In this document: piece by piece, positions 10,560-22,400 of the stretch | How positions within the stretch are numbered: position 1 is the first letter of the stretch | Layout of the letters: the number at the start of each line of letters is the position of its first letter | Source of the DNA: Priapulus caudatus | Lineage: Eukaryota > Priapulida > Priapulimorpha > Priapulimorphida > Priapulidae | Direction: 5' to 3' | Assembly: GCF_000485595.1 (NCBI RefSeq) | Contig: NW_014577077.1 | Span: 965,333-1,018,813 of the forward strand | DNA: 53,481 nucleotides | Program-made: the position numbers and the translations under genes | The notes under the pieces: model-generated | Told to the model about the DNA's origin: nothing | The model's input: the letters and a program-made list of their open reading frames with translations, nothing else | Databases searched by the model: none

Positions 10560-12270
10560 TAAGAGAGTAAATAGCAGAGCATATTAAATGTATATAACCG
10601 AAGGATAAATATTGAAAATCAATTCCTTGGAAAAATCTCGTCTACTGTATCATGTGTGGATTATCATTGATCGCAAGCGTTAAAAAAAAGTATACGATGG
10701 GATTAAGCGTATTACGGTTGCACATCCAACCATCAAACATGAAATTTCACCTGCTACGTTCACGACACGCCCCTGTGCATTGAATGCAGTAGATTCACTC
10801 CACCTGCTGTGGGCCAGACAAAGTTAGTCTGAAAGTATTATATGAAAAACTACACTGAGTTCGCATTACTGCATAAGCCGTGGTTCTCGTGTCACGTCCT
10901 CATTATATCCCCTCCCCCCACACATACACAAACGCGATGTCATCCACCTCCGTTATGACTCGTATATCCGATTTCAAAAGGAGATACCTCACAATGCACT
11001 CGATGATTTAGTGAAGGGAACTTGCAGCGCGGCGTATTGCCGTGTCGGCAGCGTTCGTACAGTGCCGTCAATTCTGGCGCGAATGATGTTTCACGGCTTG
11101 CGAATCACGCTGAACGAAGTATGCGAAAGGCAGTAGCCGCGCGCTCATCCTTGTCGCCTGCCGTACACTTGGCTGATCGTAAGTGACACCGATTGTAGTT
11201 TCGTTTAGTAGTCGCGTCTCGCGTCAATGTTTCGTGTGCGGGTGGTGCCGCTTGAAGAAAACGCGACGCGTCACATCAAGGGCGGCACGCATGCGTGTAA
11301 CGAAATTCCGTAGATACTGCACGCTGCTAAACAAGTTGCCTTCGCTAACCACGGCCGAGCAACCGCGGGCATGATCTTCCCTTGCTCGTTAGACGTTGTT
11401 AAATGCACGTGATGTTGGCACCCGATCGGGGGCTGCTGTAGCCTGAATCTACAATGTGTATTCTGCTGTATAGTTTATCAATTAAAGCGACTCTCAGCCA
11501 GGCCCTCAGGTGTGTATGTGGAGCAACGGTATAGAGCTATACTACACTGATGCCAACCCCCTGTTTCCTGCTGGTGACTAAGGTTTTAGACGTAGTCAGT
11601 CTAACGTGTCTCTCTATAATGTCCGTACAATCTTCACTGTTCGTTTTTTGCCTGTACCTCATTTTTTATTCTCATTTTGGATGCATATGCCCCCCCCCAC
11701 TAGTGTTGGGCGGCCCTTTGCGACAGTGGGAGGAGATCTGCAGTGCTCCAGATAATTTTTGGCGTTGAGTATTTACTCACCATTTTTTTATGTATGAGTA
11801 TCGGCAAGATCCCTATGAGTACTCCTTGTTGGCAGTACTCATCATATTTTCTTAGTATGAGTATCAACCAGAATATTAACATATCTTGCCTTTACAACCT
11901 CATTAGTTTAAGAGGTACTCACACAAAACTTGACATAGTGATTGTACACCACCCAAAGACCCTGCCGTTCTCGTGGTCCAACGTCTTGTTGTCCTTTTCA
12001 ATGGTAGATATCTGTAGGCCTATACTCGTACTTCCTTCCTTCGCGAACACATTATCAATTTTTGCATTAACACAACTGTCGCACCTAATCCTTCTGTCCG
12101 CCCCATTTCCAACGAGTATAAGCCATGGATATTTTCTCTTCCATTTTGCTACTGTCTCCTCGCTAACATAACTACCATCGTGTTTCTTAGCCTTGGGAGC
12201 GACAATGTCCAGACAGTTTTCAACAACTAGCGAGATTATTAGTGTGGTCTCTTATGTCATGAATTGAGCT
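10560..12270. other. Intergenic, no recognised gene
   Basis: AT-rich unique-looking sequence. ORFs at 11183-11374, 11550-11768 and 11743-12171 have no recognisable domain. Confidence 0.35.
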
Positions 12271-13306
12271 CCCGTGGGCATTTAATGATTAAAGCAAGAG
12301 ACCTATTTTAATATCTTTATGATATAGTATAGAACAAGAAAAATGAAGGTGGCAATCTGGGATATTGCGCAAACATTATTTTATCAGCGATTTTATGAAA
12401 CGCGTCGATGATGATGATGAACCATCGAGCGATGACGATGAGTAAAGAATGCCTCTTCGCAGCTTGTGTATTGTACAAAATATACTTGTAGTTGGCAATT
12501 GTTAATAAAGTGACAAGCTATGATTGTGACTACTTGTTATGACTCTTTGCAATTTGAATGCTATTCGCGAAACTGTAATTTAACAAGGTATGAATCTTAA
12601 TCGGCGATGTGTGTATATTATGAATGGTAAAATAGGCAGCCATCTTAAATTTGCTCCAGACGAGTTATGCAGGGGTTCCCAGTTTGACATATAAGACTTT
12701 GAAAGGACTCTATAGACATATTTATGGTATGAATTTTATTCAATATAAGAAAAACTCACATGACGATTTTGACGTAAATTAACTTTCACTAGGGGGGTGG
12801 GTTATGTTAGTAATTATTATTAAATGTTTTACAAACATTTTGCCAATGTTTTTAATATTTTTAATCAGGGAAATAATAGAGGTTGATTTTGGTATATAAA
12901 AATGATCACTGGGTTGTACATTTGTGAAGTTATTGCCATTTATGTTCAATATCGACGATGAAACCGAAGTATTCGTTGAGCGCATTTTCATAGTTTTTGC
13001 CGTTCCATGTCTAAAAAGTCTCATTATGGTCATATAATTGTTACTATTTGTGGATCCTTCCATTCTTGCATTTTGACACGCAAAATTAAATTTGTAACTG
13101 CTTTAAATTTGTCTTTTTATTTAAAAAATGTATTTTTGGGGAAAATTGTCTATTTTGGCGATCGACGCGTTTCATAAAAATCGGGTGATTAAAATAATGT
13201 TTGCGCAATATCCTTCCCAGATTGCCACCTTCATTTCTTTGTTCTATACTATATTATAAGATATTAACATAGGTCTCTTGCTTTAATCATTAAATTCCCA
13301 CGGGAA
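12271..13306 (+). mobile_element. Long-TIR non-autonomous DNA transposon (~1.04 kb)
   Basis: The ends are inverted: left CCCGTGGGCATTTAATGATT, and the right end read on the minus strand CCCGTGGGAATTTAATGATT. The arms stay paired for about 140 bp, including AAAGCAAGAGACCTA, GAAGGTGGCAATCTGGGA and TTTATGAAACGCGTCGAT. The centre is AT-rich and has no transposase; the 94-codon minus-strand ORF (12779-13063) is not recognisable. No clear target duplication was found. Confidence 0.85.
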
Positions 13307-13472
13307 CGCATAAGCTACCAGACTATATAGGTGAAACTTATATCTTCCACTGACGAAACATTCCTTGGTCTTGTAGGATTCATATATTTTAAAATGCTCT
13401 GACACTGTTCGGCAGCGCGACGTGTAGACTTCATGTTTGTTTCTGCAGACGACGGCAACGTGCGTTTTTATT

Positions 13473-13870
13473 GGGAGTGTCTATATTCAGGCCGGTACGG
13501 GAGATTACGGTACGCATATATTTGCTAATATATTGACTAATCGTGCGTCAATAACTCATTTCACAGAGAGTATAGCTAAGACATGTGTCTATAGGTTCTA
13601 GAATTTTAGAATTTAATCATCTGTAATTCACTTACGCGCGCATATATTGCTATTTGACTAATCGTGGCGTCAATAACTCAATATTCACAGAGTATATGAT
13701 TCAAGCCGGTACGGAGATCATTATGCATATATATATTCTAGATACCTATAGACACATGTCTTAGCTATACTCTCTGTGAATATTGAGTTTATTGACGCGC
13801 GATTAGTCAATATATTAGCAAATATATGCGTACCGTAATCTCCCGTACCGGCCTGAATATAGACACTCCC
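13473..13870 (+). mobile_element. Foldback element with ~90-140-bp arms and an internal extra arm copy
   Basis: The left arm GGGAGTGTCTATATTCAGGC and its complement at the right end pair through GCCGGTACGGGAGATTACGG and the TTGACTAATCG region, on to ACATGTGTCTATAGG. A third, shorter copy of part of the arm (gactaatcgtggcgtcaata, then caagccggtacggagatca) sits in the centre in the left-arm orientation. No protein is encoded. Confidence 0.85.
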
Positions 13871-13874
13871 TATT

Positions 13875-14370
13875 ACCGCGGAGTAAACTGAATTCTAATT
13901 GGCTAATCAAATATAATGGACCAATAGTCAACAAGCTTAGATCACACACGTTCGACTTTCCTTATTTGGAATTAATTTTGGGAAGGCCGGAGTATAGACT
14001 GCGTTCCAGTCGCAACACCAATTCTAACTTCAGAGCTTTGTAAAATAAACTACACACAGGAACCAGTCACGATAGATAGTAGATAGACTGGTTCACGTAC
14101 TGACACACAGTAGCCATAGCAAACTTAATGAGTGGGGCACCGCGACCAAGCTACCAGTCTATTAGCGAGAGAGTCGAGCCGATACGGGAGTAGATGGAAG
14201 CATCTTTGGATGGAAGGTTAGCGTACTGATACGATCTGTTTGTTTTCTCATGTACGTATTTATTAAAACACAAGCGTATCTATACGCATACCTTTGAAAA
14301 TTACATGCGTATTTGTATGAAATTCATGCGTATTTACGCAAATACGCAAGCTATCTGGTGCACTGAGATG
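13875..14370. other. No recognised gene
   Basis: AT-rich. A short phrase, ATGCGTATTT, recurs several times at 14260-14345. Confidence 0.35.
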
Positions 14371-14379
14371 GGCGTGTGG

Positions 14380-14474
14380 TAGCTCTAGTACTATAGCCGC
14401 TTACATTAACTGCCGCTGAGCTATAGAACAGGACCCAGCGGCAGTTAATGTAAGCGGCTATAGTACTAGAGCTA
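14380..14474 (+). mobile_element. 95-bp palindromic foldback element with 9-bp target duplication, copy B
   Basis: The arms TAGCTCTAGTACTATAGCCG... and ...CGGCTATAGTACTAGAGCTA form an uninterrupted inverted repeat of about 39 bp around a 17-bp loop. Identical 9-mers GGCGTGTGG flank it (14371-14379 and 14475-14483). The outer ~18 bp match copy A at 2799-2873, but the inner arms differ, so only the ends define the family. Confidence 0.9.
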
Positions 14475-14589
14475 GGCGTGTGGCAAAATGGCATTAGCGG
14501 TCTTTTGCTTCAGTTCGCTCACGTATAGTAAGTAGGGTACTCTCTGGTAAGCTGTGGTCTGTCCATAGTGAGGCCTGCGGCAACTACAC

Positions 14590-14612
14590 GGGCTATAGTA
14601 CTACTAGAGCTA
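14590..14612 (+). mobile_element. Half copy of the palindromic foldback element
   Basis: GGGCTATAGTACTACTAGAGC followed by TA resembles the right arm of copy B with a 3-bp CTA insertion. No left arm is visible, so this is a broken or solo end. Confidence 0.6.
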
Positions 14613-14639
14613 TGGCGGCCCAAGATGCTAGAGAAATAG

Positions 14640-15025
14640 GCGTCTCATGTGTGTGTATCGTGGTCTCATGTGTGTGTATCGTGGTCTCATATGTGTGTGT
14701 ATCGTGGTCTCATGTGTGACTGTGTATCGTGGTCGCATGTGTGTGTATCGTGGTCTCATGTGTGTGTATCGTGGTCTCATGTGTGTGTATAGTGGTCTCA
14801 TCTGTGCGTATCGTGGTCTCATGTGTATGTATCGTGGTCTCATGTGTATGTATCGTGGTCTCATGTGTATGTATCGTGGTCTCATGTGTATGTATCGTGG
14901 TCTCATGTGTGTGTATCTTGGTCTCATGTGTATGTATCGTGGTCTCATGTGTGTGTATCTTGGTCTCATGTGTATGTATCGTGGTCTCATGTGTGTGTAT
15001 CTTGGTCTCGTGTGTGTATCGTGTC
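14640..15025. repeat. 21-bp minisatellite, ~18 units
   Basis: The unit is gtctcatgtgtgtgtatcgtg, with GTGT/GTAT and CGTG/CTTG variants that alternate in the right half, showing higher-order blocks of two units. Because 21 is divisible by three, all frames stay open. The MRPRYTH and VSCVCIV repeat ORFs are artefacts. Confidence 0.97.
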
Positions 15026-16920
15026 GCGATTCACTAATCGCACCTAACGCGCCGAAACTTCTGCTTAGCTATTATACTTTACTATTACTTGAAAAACTAC
15101 CTAGTATATTCAACCAACAAAACATATTTAAACACAGATAATACAAAAAGCGTAGTAAAGTGCTAATAAATTAGAATAATAAATTATTCGATTGATAGAT
15201 GTGTGCTAATAATTGCTTGTTCTCGCCCACGCTTGTATCCATGCGATGAAGGTGTCATGTGATTTGTAATGTTCACACATCGGCCTAACGATGGCAACTC
15301 ATAATTAGGGGTGCCGAGGTTAGACTTCTTACGGACGTCCCTCGTTGTCGTCAGGTTGATTATCAACTACTTGTGAAGTCAGTCTATTGGCGCGGTTGCG
15401 AAGCCGCTCCCTGAGTTCACTCGCAGGTCAACTATGTTGTTACTGTAGGACTGTACGTGAAGAAGAATGTTCGCGACAGATATGGGCCACCGATTGCAAG
15501 CGGAATGTTTAAACTCGTTGCCATTACGTAAATATAGATAGCTTCTTGCATTGATACTAAGGTTTCGTACTGATATATAGGAAGAGCAGGGGAATTATGT
15601 CCTATAGATACGGATTTGTGTCTGACACGACATCTTCATTTGATGGGATTCGGAAGCGTTGAAGGGGCGTGAAAGAACACATAGAATTATAGCTTTTTTT
15701 GGATGGAACAATTGTCCTCGAACAAGTTTGGCTAGATATGGATCACGTAGCAGGAGGGATTTGGGTACACGCATCTATAAGACTAGTGTGTACGTACGTG
15801 CGTGCAAATGTATGCATGTTTATGCTATACTGGGTTGTATGGGTAACATATATTTGTTTCCTCATATATAATGCATGATCTCATTCCTGCATAATTTTAT
15901 TTCGCATTTATATAGTGATACATTAAAGCAATCACTTAGTTTGGCTCTCGGCGCCGTTGCTGACTTAGTAATTATAGCTGTAACTCGTATTTGAACAAAC
16001 AGGCAAGACATTACTCCTATGCAATATATCAGTCATGTTCACAAAACCTTAGCGTGTAGCTTTTGTTGAGTTAAGTAGCGAAGGATCAACAAATGCTATA
16101 GTGCTCGTGTTCTTTCAGCTTTAATTGAGTTTATATTTAAACAGGGCGACAAACTGTTAAAACACACTCATTTTATATTAGATTATTTTGTGCAAATAGC
16201 TTGCGAGTGAATGTATTATGCTGCGAATATAATGACCGCTGTCTGACCTCCTTCTGTCAGTCATTCGTTTTACATGTCTGTCCTTGCTTATATCCGAGTT
16301 ATCGTTGGCCTTCCTGGCATAACATAGGATCTAACATCTGCCTAAATTCGCCGAATGCTTAGCCGATAGGTAATATTTGAAGAGATTTATAAAATCAGAT
16401 ATAAAGGAATGTTATCTTGCGCATGCGCTCTCCAGTATATGTGTTATCGTTAATATCAGGAAAACATAATAAACCGTCTGTTGATCGGTTATTCTTGATA
16501 ATATATCGCGGCTAGTGATATATTTTGGTCACACTACTAGAGCGAGTGGAGTGAGTCAACATTACAGAATGCGCGCTAAATGTTGGTGGTGAAACGGTGC
16601 TAACGTTTGTGTCGATTTCCGCTCACGGCCGTGTGACCTGAGACGTGTTAACAAGAGTATAATTATAACTAACGAGAAACTGATGGATCGTCATGTCTGC
16701 CGACAGACTCGCCTGCGCGCGCAAGTTGAGCGTCTGATGCATTCATGATTGATATCAGGAGTGGTATAATAATATACTCTATCCTCACGTGGCGCCGTCT
16801 AGCGGCAGTTCGCGGAGGGGTCTGCTTGCTATCGTCACATGTCTCGCCCTCCCCCGCAGTGATTGTTGACTGGATCCACAGTTATTCTACAATATACTTT
16901 TGTATTTGGATATGAATGGC
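15026..16920. other. Intergenic, no recognised gene
   Basis: AT-rich, unique-looking sequence. The 70-codon ORF at 15659-15871 is not recognisable. Upstream COBL exons might lie here, but no candidate could be supported. Confidence 0.35.
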
Positions 16921-16924
16921 TGGA

Positions 16925-17735
16925 CACTTAGTGTGCGAGAGTATGGTGGGGTGGTTGTCATCGTGATGTGTGACAGCATGGTGGGCTGGCTGTCATCGTG
17001 GTGTGTGACAGCATGGTGGGGTGGCTGTCATCGTGGTGTGTGACAGCATGGTGATGTGTGACAGCATGGTGGGCTGGCTGTCATCGTGGTGTGTGACAGC
17101 ATGGTGGGCTGGCTGTCATCGTGGTGTGTGCCAGCATGGTGGGCTGGCTGTCATCGTGGGGTGAGACAGCATGGTGGGGTGGCTGTCATAATGGTGTGAG
17201 ACAGCATGGTGGGCTGGCTGTCATCGTGGTGTGAGACAGCATGGTGGGCTGGCTGTCATCGTGGTGTGAGACAGCATGGTGGGCTGGCTGTCATCGTGGG
17301 GTGAGACAGCATGGTGGGGTGGCTGTCATCGTGGTGTGTGACAGCATGGTGATGTGTGACAGCATGGTGGGGTGTGACAGCATGGTGGGGTGTGACAGCA
17401 TGGTGGGGTGTGACAGCATGGTGGGGTGTGACAGCATGGTGGGGTGTGACAGCATGGTGGGGTGTGATAGCATGGTGGGTGTGACAGCATGGTGGGTGTG
17501 ACAGCATGGTGGGTGTGAAGCATGGTAGGGTGTGACAGCATGGTGGGGTGTGACAGCATGGTGGGGTGTGACAGCATGGTGGGGTGTGACAGCATGGTGG
17601 GGTGTGACAGCATGGTGGGGTGTGATAGCATGGTGGGGTGTGATAGCATGGTGGGGTGTGACAGCATGGTGGGGTGTGATAGCATGGTGGGGTGTGATAG
17701 CATGGTGGGGTGTGATAACATGGTGGGTTCTCGGC
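16925..17735. repeat. Composite 35-bp / 18-bp minisatellite
   Basis: The left half is built from a 35-bp unit (acagcatggtgggctggctg followed by tcatcgtggtgtgtg). The right half is built from an 18-bp unit, acagcatggtggggtgtg, which looks like the 35-bp unit with about 17 bp deleted. The HTPPCCHT and MVGCDS repeat ORFs arise from the 18-bp period. Confidence 0.96.
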
Positions 17736-17739
17736 CAGC

Positions 17740-18990
17740 GTTGTCGACACTAACTTATCAGTCATCAGTTAAAAGCGTTATCAGTCAGTAACTGTAGCTA
17801 AGTTACTTATGCAAGGTCATGTTTATGCAGATAGTAATGATGTATTTTGTATTCTATGTGTGTATGTCATGGTGTGTGTGTGCGTGGGTGCGTGCGTGCG
17901 TGCGTGCGTGTGTGTGTTTATACGTACGTGCAAAGGTTCGCGCGTGTGTTCATGTTCACGAGATTAGAATTGCTACCCATTCAAACAGCTCATTGGGCTA
18001 CACACAGGCGAGCACAATTGTATTATTTAACTGAGCAAAATATAATCAACTTGTTTTGTGGAAAATAATAAACATTACCTAGATAAAGACAGCTCATATT
18101 TATTCACACGGAACATAAAGCCTCTCTGCGAGATAGCTTCACGAGCTACGCACGCGTTCTCCACTCACGCCTATATTACTGCCTTGCTTCCTCCACGTAT
18201 CAGTCGTATTGGGGCTAATTATTCTAGCATTCAAGATGTTTTCGAATGCAATTCCTCTGTAAACAAGTTTGGCGGCGTACTCGCGTCGCAAACCTTGACC
18301 GGGTCAGTGTTCGCATTACATCGTGCCGCTGATCTTTTGCTCATGAATGTGTGACGCCGCGTCGCTATGCAGTCAGAACGCCACGGTGGCTGCGAACGTA
18401 AGCGCTCGTCCACACGACGGGAAAATAACCAAGCGTTATCCGCCTATACGCGAAAAATGAAGCTTAGGTTTTTTTCATTTTTTTTTAGAAAATGCGCACC
18501 TGACCCGAGGTTTTCGTGTAGACGCGGCTTATGAGCGCCTTCTTGCGAGAATTGCTGCGTCCTTCTTTCTGACATATTCCTAATCCTCTTTGTTGTAATG
18601 TGTTGTTGTCTCCGTAAGCGGCTTGGTGGGATTCTAATACCATATTTTCAACTCCTTTATGATCACTGAGCGACGATTATACGAATATCACATCGTTTGT
18701 TTATGATGAATTTCTCTACGCAGTTCGCTAGCCAGCCACGTTTTGAATGATTTTGATGATCCGAGATTTTATTAAATTTTATCGATTATAATACGAGTCG
18801 ATTGCCTACTTGATGTGTTTCGAACAAATTCGATGTTAATAACGTTTGTGATCAAATTACAGCTATTGCAGTAGGCTATCAAAGAATAAGAATGTTATAG
18901 CATTTGATCGATTCGTCGTTTTCAGTCCGGATTGACATCGTTTGGTTTGGTTTGCTCATCGTCGTCGTCTTTTTTCTCGTCTGCCGACAG
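17740..18990. other. Upstream flank or intron of COBL, no exon recognised
   Basis: AT-rich with a GCGT patch at 17876-17912. The 3' end (18945-18990) has a pyrimidine-rich stretch with TTTTTTCTCG before the acceptor at 18990. The missing start-codon exon of COBL should lie here or further upstream. Confidence 0.5.
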
Positions 18991-19216
18991 GTGACGCAAC
19001 GCGTGCAGGTCAACCTACCGCAGGGACAGCTGACCGTGCTGCGGCTGAGCCCGCACGTGCCGCTGTACGACCTCCTCACACTCGTCTGCCGCGAGCGCAA
19101 CCTCGACGAACGCCAGGTGGCGCTGAAGCACCCGCGCACGCTACAGGACCTCGATCCAGCGCGATCGCTAGCCGACTATGAACTAAGCGAGGTCACCGTC
19201 GTCACGACAGTGAAAG
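18991..19216 (+). CDS. COBL: COBL exon a: ubiquitin-like Cobl domain
   Basis: The acceptor is ctgccgacag, the donor AAAG|GTTCGT; the exon enters in phase 0 and leaves in phase 1. It reads [17 protein letters not shown] and on through [20 protein letters not shown] to [13 protein letters not shown], the beta-strand and helix pattern of the Cobl ubiquitin-like fold. It is GC-rich against AT-rich introns. The donor is a weak consensus and lies at the edge of a GT/GC microsatellite. An upstream exon must supply the start codon. Confidence 0.85.
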
Positions 19217-19345
19217 GTTCGTGCGTGTATGTGACAGAGTGTGTGTGTTTGTGTGTGTGCGTGCGTGTGTGCGTGCGTGCGCGCGTGCGTGTGTGTGTTT
19301 GTTTGAGTGTGGGTGTGTGCGTATGTGTTTGTCTGTTTGTTTGTG

Positions 19346-19380
<35 letters not shown>

Positions 19381-19454
19381 ACGTGTGCGTGCGCGCGTGC
19401 GTGTGTGTGTGCGCGCGCGTGCGTGCGTGTGTGTGTGCATGTGTGTGTGTGCGC

Positions 19455-19497
<43 letters not shown>

Positions 19498-22400
19498 TGT
19501 GTGTGTGTGTGTGTGTGCGAGCGAGCGTGTGCGTGCGTGCGCGACCTCCATGCAGCGGTGAGCGGTATTTATGTTGTCTGCTAACGTTTGTTATGTCTGC
19601 CGATGTGTTTGCGACGTCTGGTAAGGTGTTTATGTCGTCTGTCAGCATGTTTTCACAATGTTTGCACCGTTTGATATCTCCACCGGTGTGTTTAAATCGC
19701 ATGCCGATGTGTTTTCATAAGATGGTTATGTTCGTGCGGTGCGATTAGTGCGGTGTTTATGGCATTAGTTGTTTTTTGAGGTGTTTGTGTGAGAGGTTAC
19801 ATCGGCTGCCGGGGAAGTGGCGGCCCGTCCATATCCGCGACCTGGGAAGTGACCTAAGGTGCACGGCACGCACGCAGAATTCAATAAAATAATTCTAGTT
19901 TGAAAAAATTTAATTAAAAGAAATAAGAGAAACGGTTTCGAATATATAATAGAAAAAGTCACATCATGGGTCATTGGATAGGCCAATGAATACTATACAC
20001 GTATATATACGTGATATTCGTGATAATACCGATGTATCGCTGCTCTCTCACAATCTTCTCAACAAGGCTGTCTATCTCCCTTCTGTTCCCAAGCAAAGAC
20101 CAGTAGTTACCACTAATCATTCAAATACCTGTTGTTAAGCAGCTATAAGATCATGTAAAATGCATTCTTCTGTTGGAACGGAGGGAGAGCAGGGGACGAG
20201 AATAGCCTTGGCAGTCGAATGCGGACTGGACTGCGCTTTATGGAAACGCACTAGTCATTATGCTATTTACGTGTGAACACAGAACACGCATGAATAAGAA
20301 TGCTTGTGGAGTTAAGCGCTCATCATTTACAATACGGGCCTCTGTTTAGACAATATAGTACAACTCTGTGCATCGCACTGAACCCAATACATAGTGCTAT
20401 GGATAGATAAACCCTAATTACAAATCACATTATATATTCATGCTTTAGGAAAATTTAAGTTTGGGAAATAGTTACATTTATAATGTAATATATTTGTGTG
20501 CGTGTGTGTTGTAGGTAAGCGTGTGTGTGTACGTGCGTGCGTGTGTGTGTGAGTGCGTGCGTCCGTGCGTGCGCGCGCATGCGTATGAATGTGTAATGTG
20601 TAGCATGTAGTTGTATGTATGTCGTATATATGATAGATTGTGACCTAGTGCTAAAACATGCTGATAACGACGGAGATAATATCAAGAAAACATAGGTAAA
20701 CGAGCACCACGATATTGCATTATTGGTGTTTATTGGCCGGTATGTACGCTCGTTAGCTATCTGTCACTGACCTGTCGTGGTGTTGTGCTTTTAAAAAGGT
20801 GCATCGGAGATGATGAATGTTGACGAGTACCCACGCCAAGCAGCGCCATCTAGTGTTGGCCAGCACACGTCCGCCAGCAGTGAAAAGGACCAGAAGAAGA
20901 AGCACAAAAAATCCTTTCTTGGCTTCATAGGAAGGAAGAAATCAAAGGACAAGCAACACCCACAGAATCTGGTAGGTTACTATAGATTGATTACTTAGTT
21001 GAGAATACACTGTCTCGGCTTAGTCAGTGGTGTGTTCGATATCTTCAGAAGTAGATAATAGGGATCTACTTTTGATAATAGGATAGGATAGGATTATCTA
21101 CTTTTGATATCTTGTAAGGTTACTACACAACTAATCCTAAATATGTAGTCCTTTGCTCCGCAAAAGGTCCGAGAGGGCACGTGTCCGAATAGGTAAATGG
21201 GTAGAGGTACTGTGCAACTAGCAATAGTGCTGGAAGATGGGTGTTGGAATTGCATATTTTGATTAGGCTGTCAACAATAAAGAATCATTGCGTGTGAATG
21301 TCTCCACAGGTAATCTACTGGTTTGATTCCTCACTGATTCGTTGTACTAACCTTGGATGAGGTATATGTGAAGTGACAGTAGTGGCATGCTTTTATTGCA
21401 GCTGTAGTGTAACATAACCACATAAGGTACACACACACATACACACACAGCAGCCGCCGCAGCAGCAACAACAACCACAAACACGCAACTTGGATAACGA
21501 TACGACATGGCGCAGTGCAATACAATGAAATGCGGTGCAGCACAACACAACACAACACAACACAACACATTGAAATAAAAACGTTAATAATAATTGAACA
21601 ACAACACTGCCACCATCAACAACAAAAACAACTCATAGCACTAACTACTAGCACAACTATATAGCAATATCATTGTTGGTACCACTACGTAAATGTTGTA
21701 CAACCTGTTGTCCTCTATTGCAGTCGGTGCATGACAACAACCACGTAGAGGCACCCCGTCGACCAGCATCATCTGCGCCAGCAGGTGGCGTCGCCGTATT
21801 GCCAAAGGATGCCGTGCTCAAGGTCACACATTCTGGACCCGTGCAAAATGAAGCCAATAATAAAGAGAAGACGGTGTCCGACAACGGCCACAGCGAGACG
21901 CCCATAAAACCGGTGCCTGGCATAGCTAACGATGTGTCGTTCACCTCCGTTGCTGGTGAGAAGGTCGAAGGAAAAGTGGCTACACGGCCTGCGGGAAAGA
22001 CTCACCACAAGAAACGGCATGCACCTGCACCGCCCCCTCCCACTCAAACTCAGTTAGTACGTGTCCCTTGCTTCTTCCTTCTCTGTTCAGAGTACTAAAG
22101 TAAAGTAGTATGTAATATATATAGGCCTATATATATTTATTTATTTATATATATAAGACTATAAAGTAAGTTACACTCATGCCTGCAATGAATCATATTT
22201 TGTGTAAAAATCGCTTTTCAAATGTACGATTAGACGAGTGGGAGTGGAGGCAAGAAGAATCCAAAAATTGAACAAAACATGAATGAAACATCAATAAAAA
22301 TATTCGGGGAGGTAGTATTTCCACGGTCCAACGCATCTCCCATTATTTTCAGGCTATTCCAAACGTCATATAGGCTCGTCTCTCTAATCAGCATGTAATC

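Noticed and set aside
14628-15141. MRPRYTH repeat protein and its plus-strand counterpart
   Set aside because: The 21-bp minisatellite is a multiple of three, so all frames stay open; unit variation is not codon-structured.
14640-17735. Possible CRISPR-like arrays
   Set aside because: Repeats are contiguous minisatellites without unique spacers, in a clearly eukaryotic genome.
17241-17791. HTPPCCHT / MVGCDS repeat proteins
   Set aside because: Product of an 18-bp minisatellite; open in several frames on both strands.
18904-18990. Met-initiated upstream extension of COBL exon a with a hydrophobic segment
   Set aside because: The hydrophobic residues come from the pyrimidine-rich tract before a good acceptor at 18990, so this is intron sequence and not a signal peptide.
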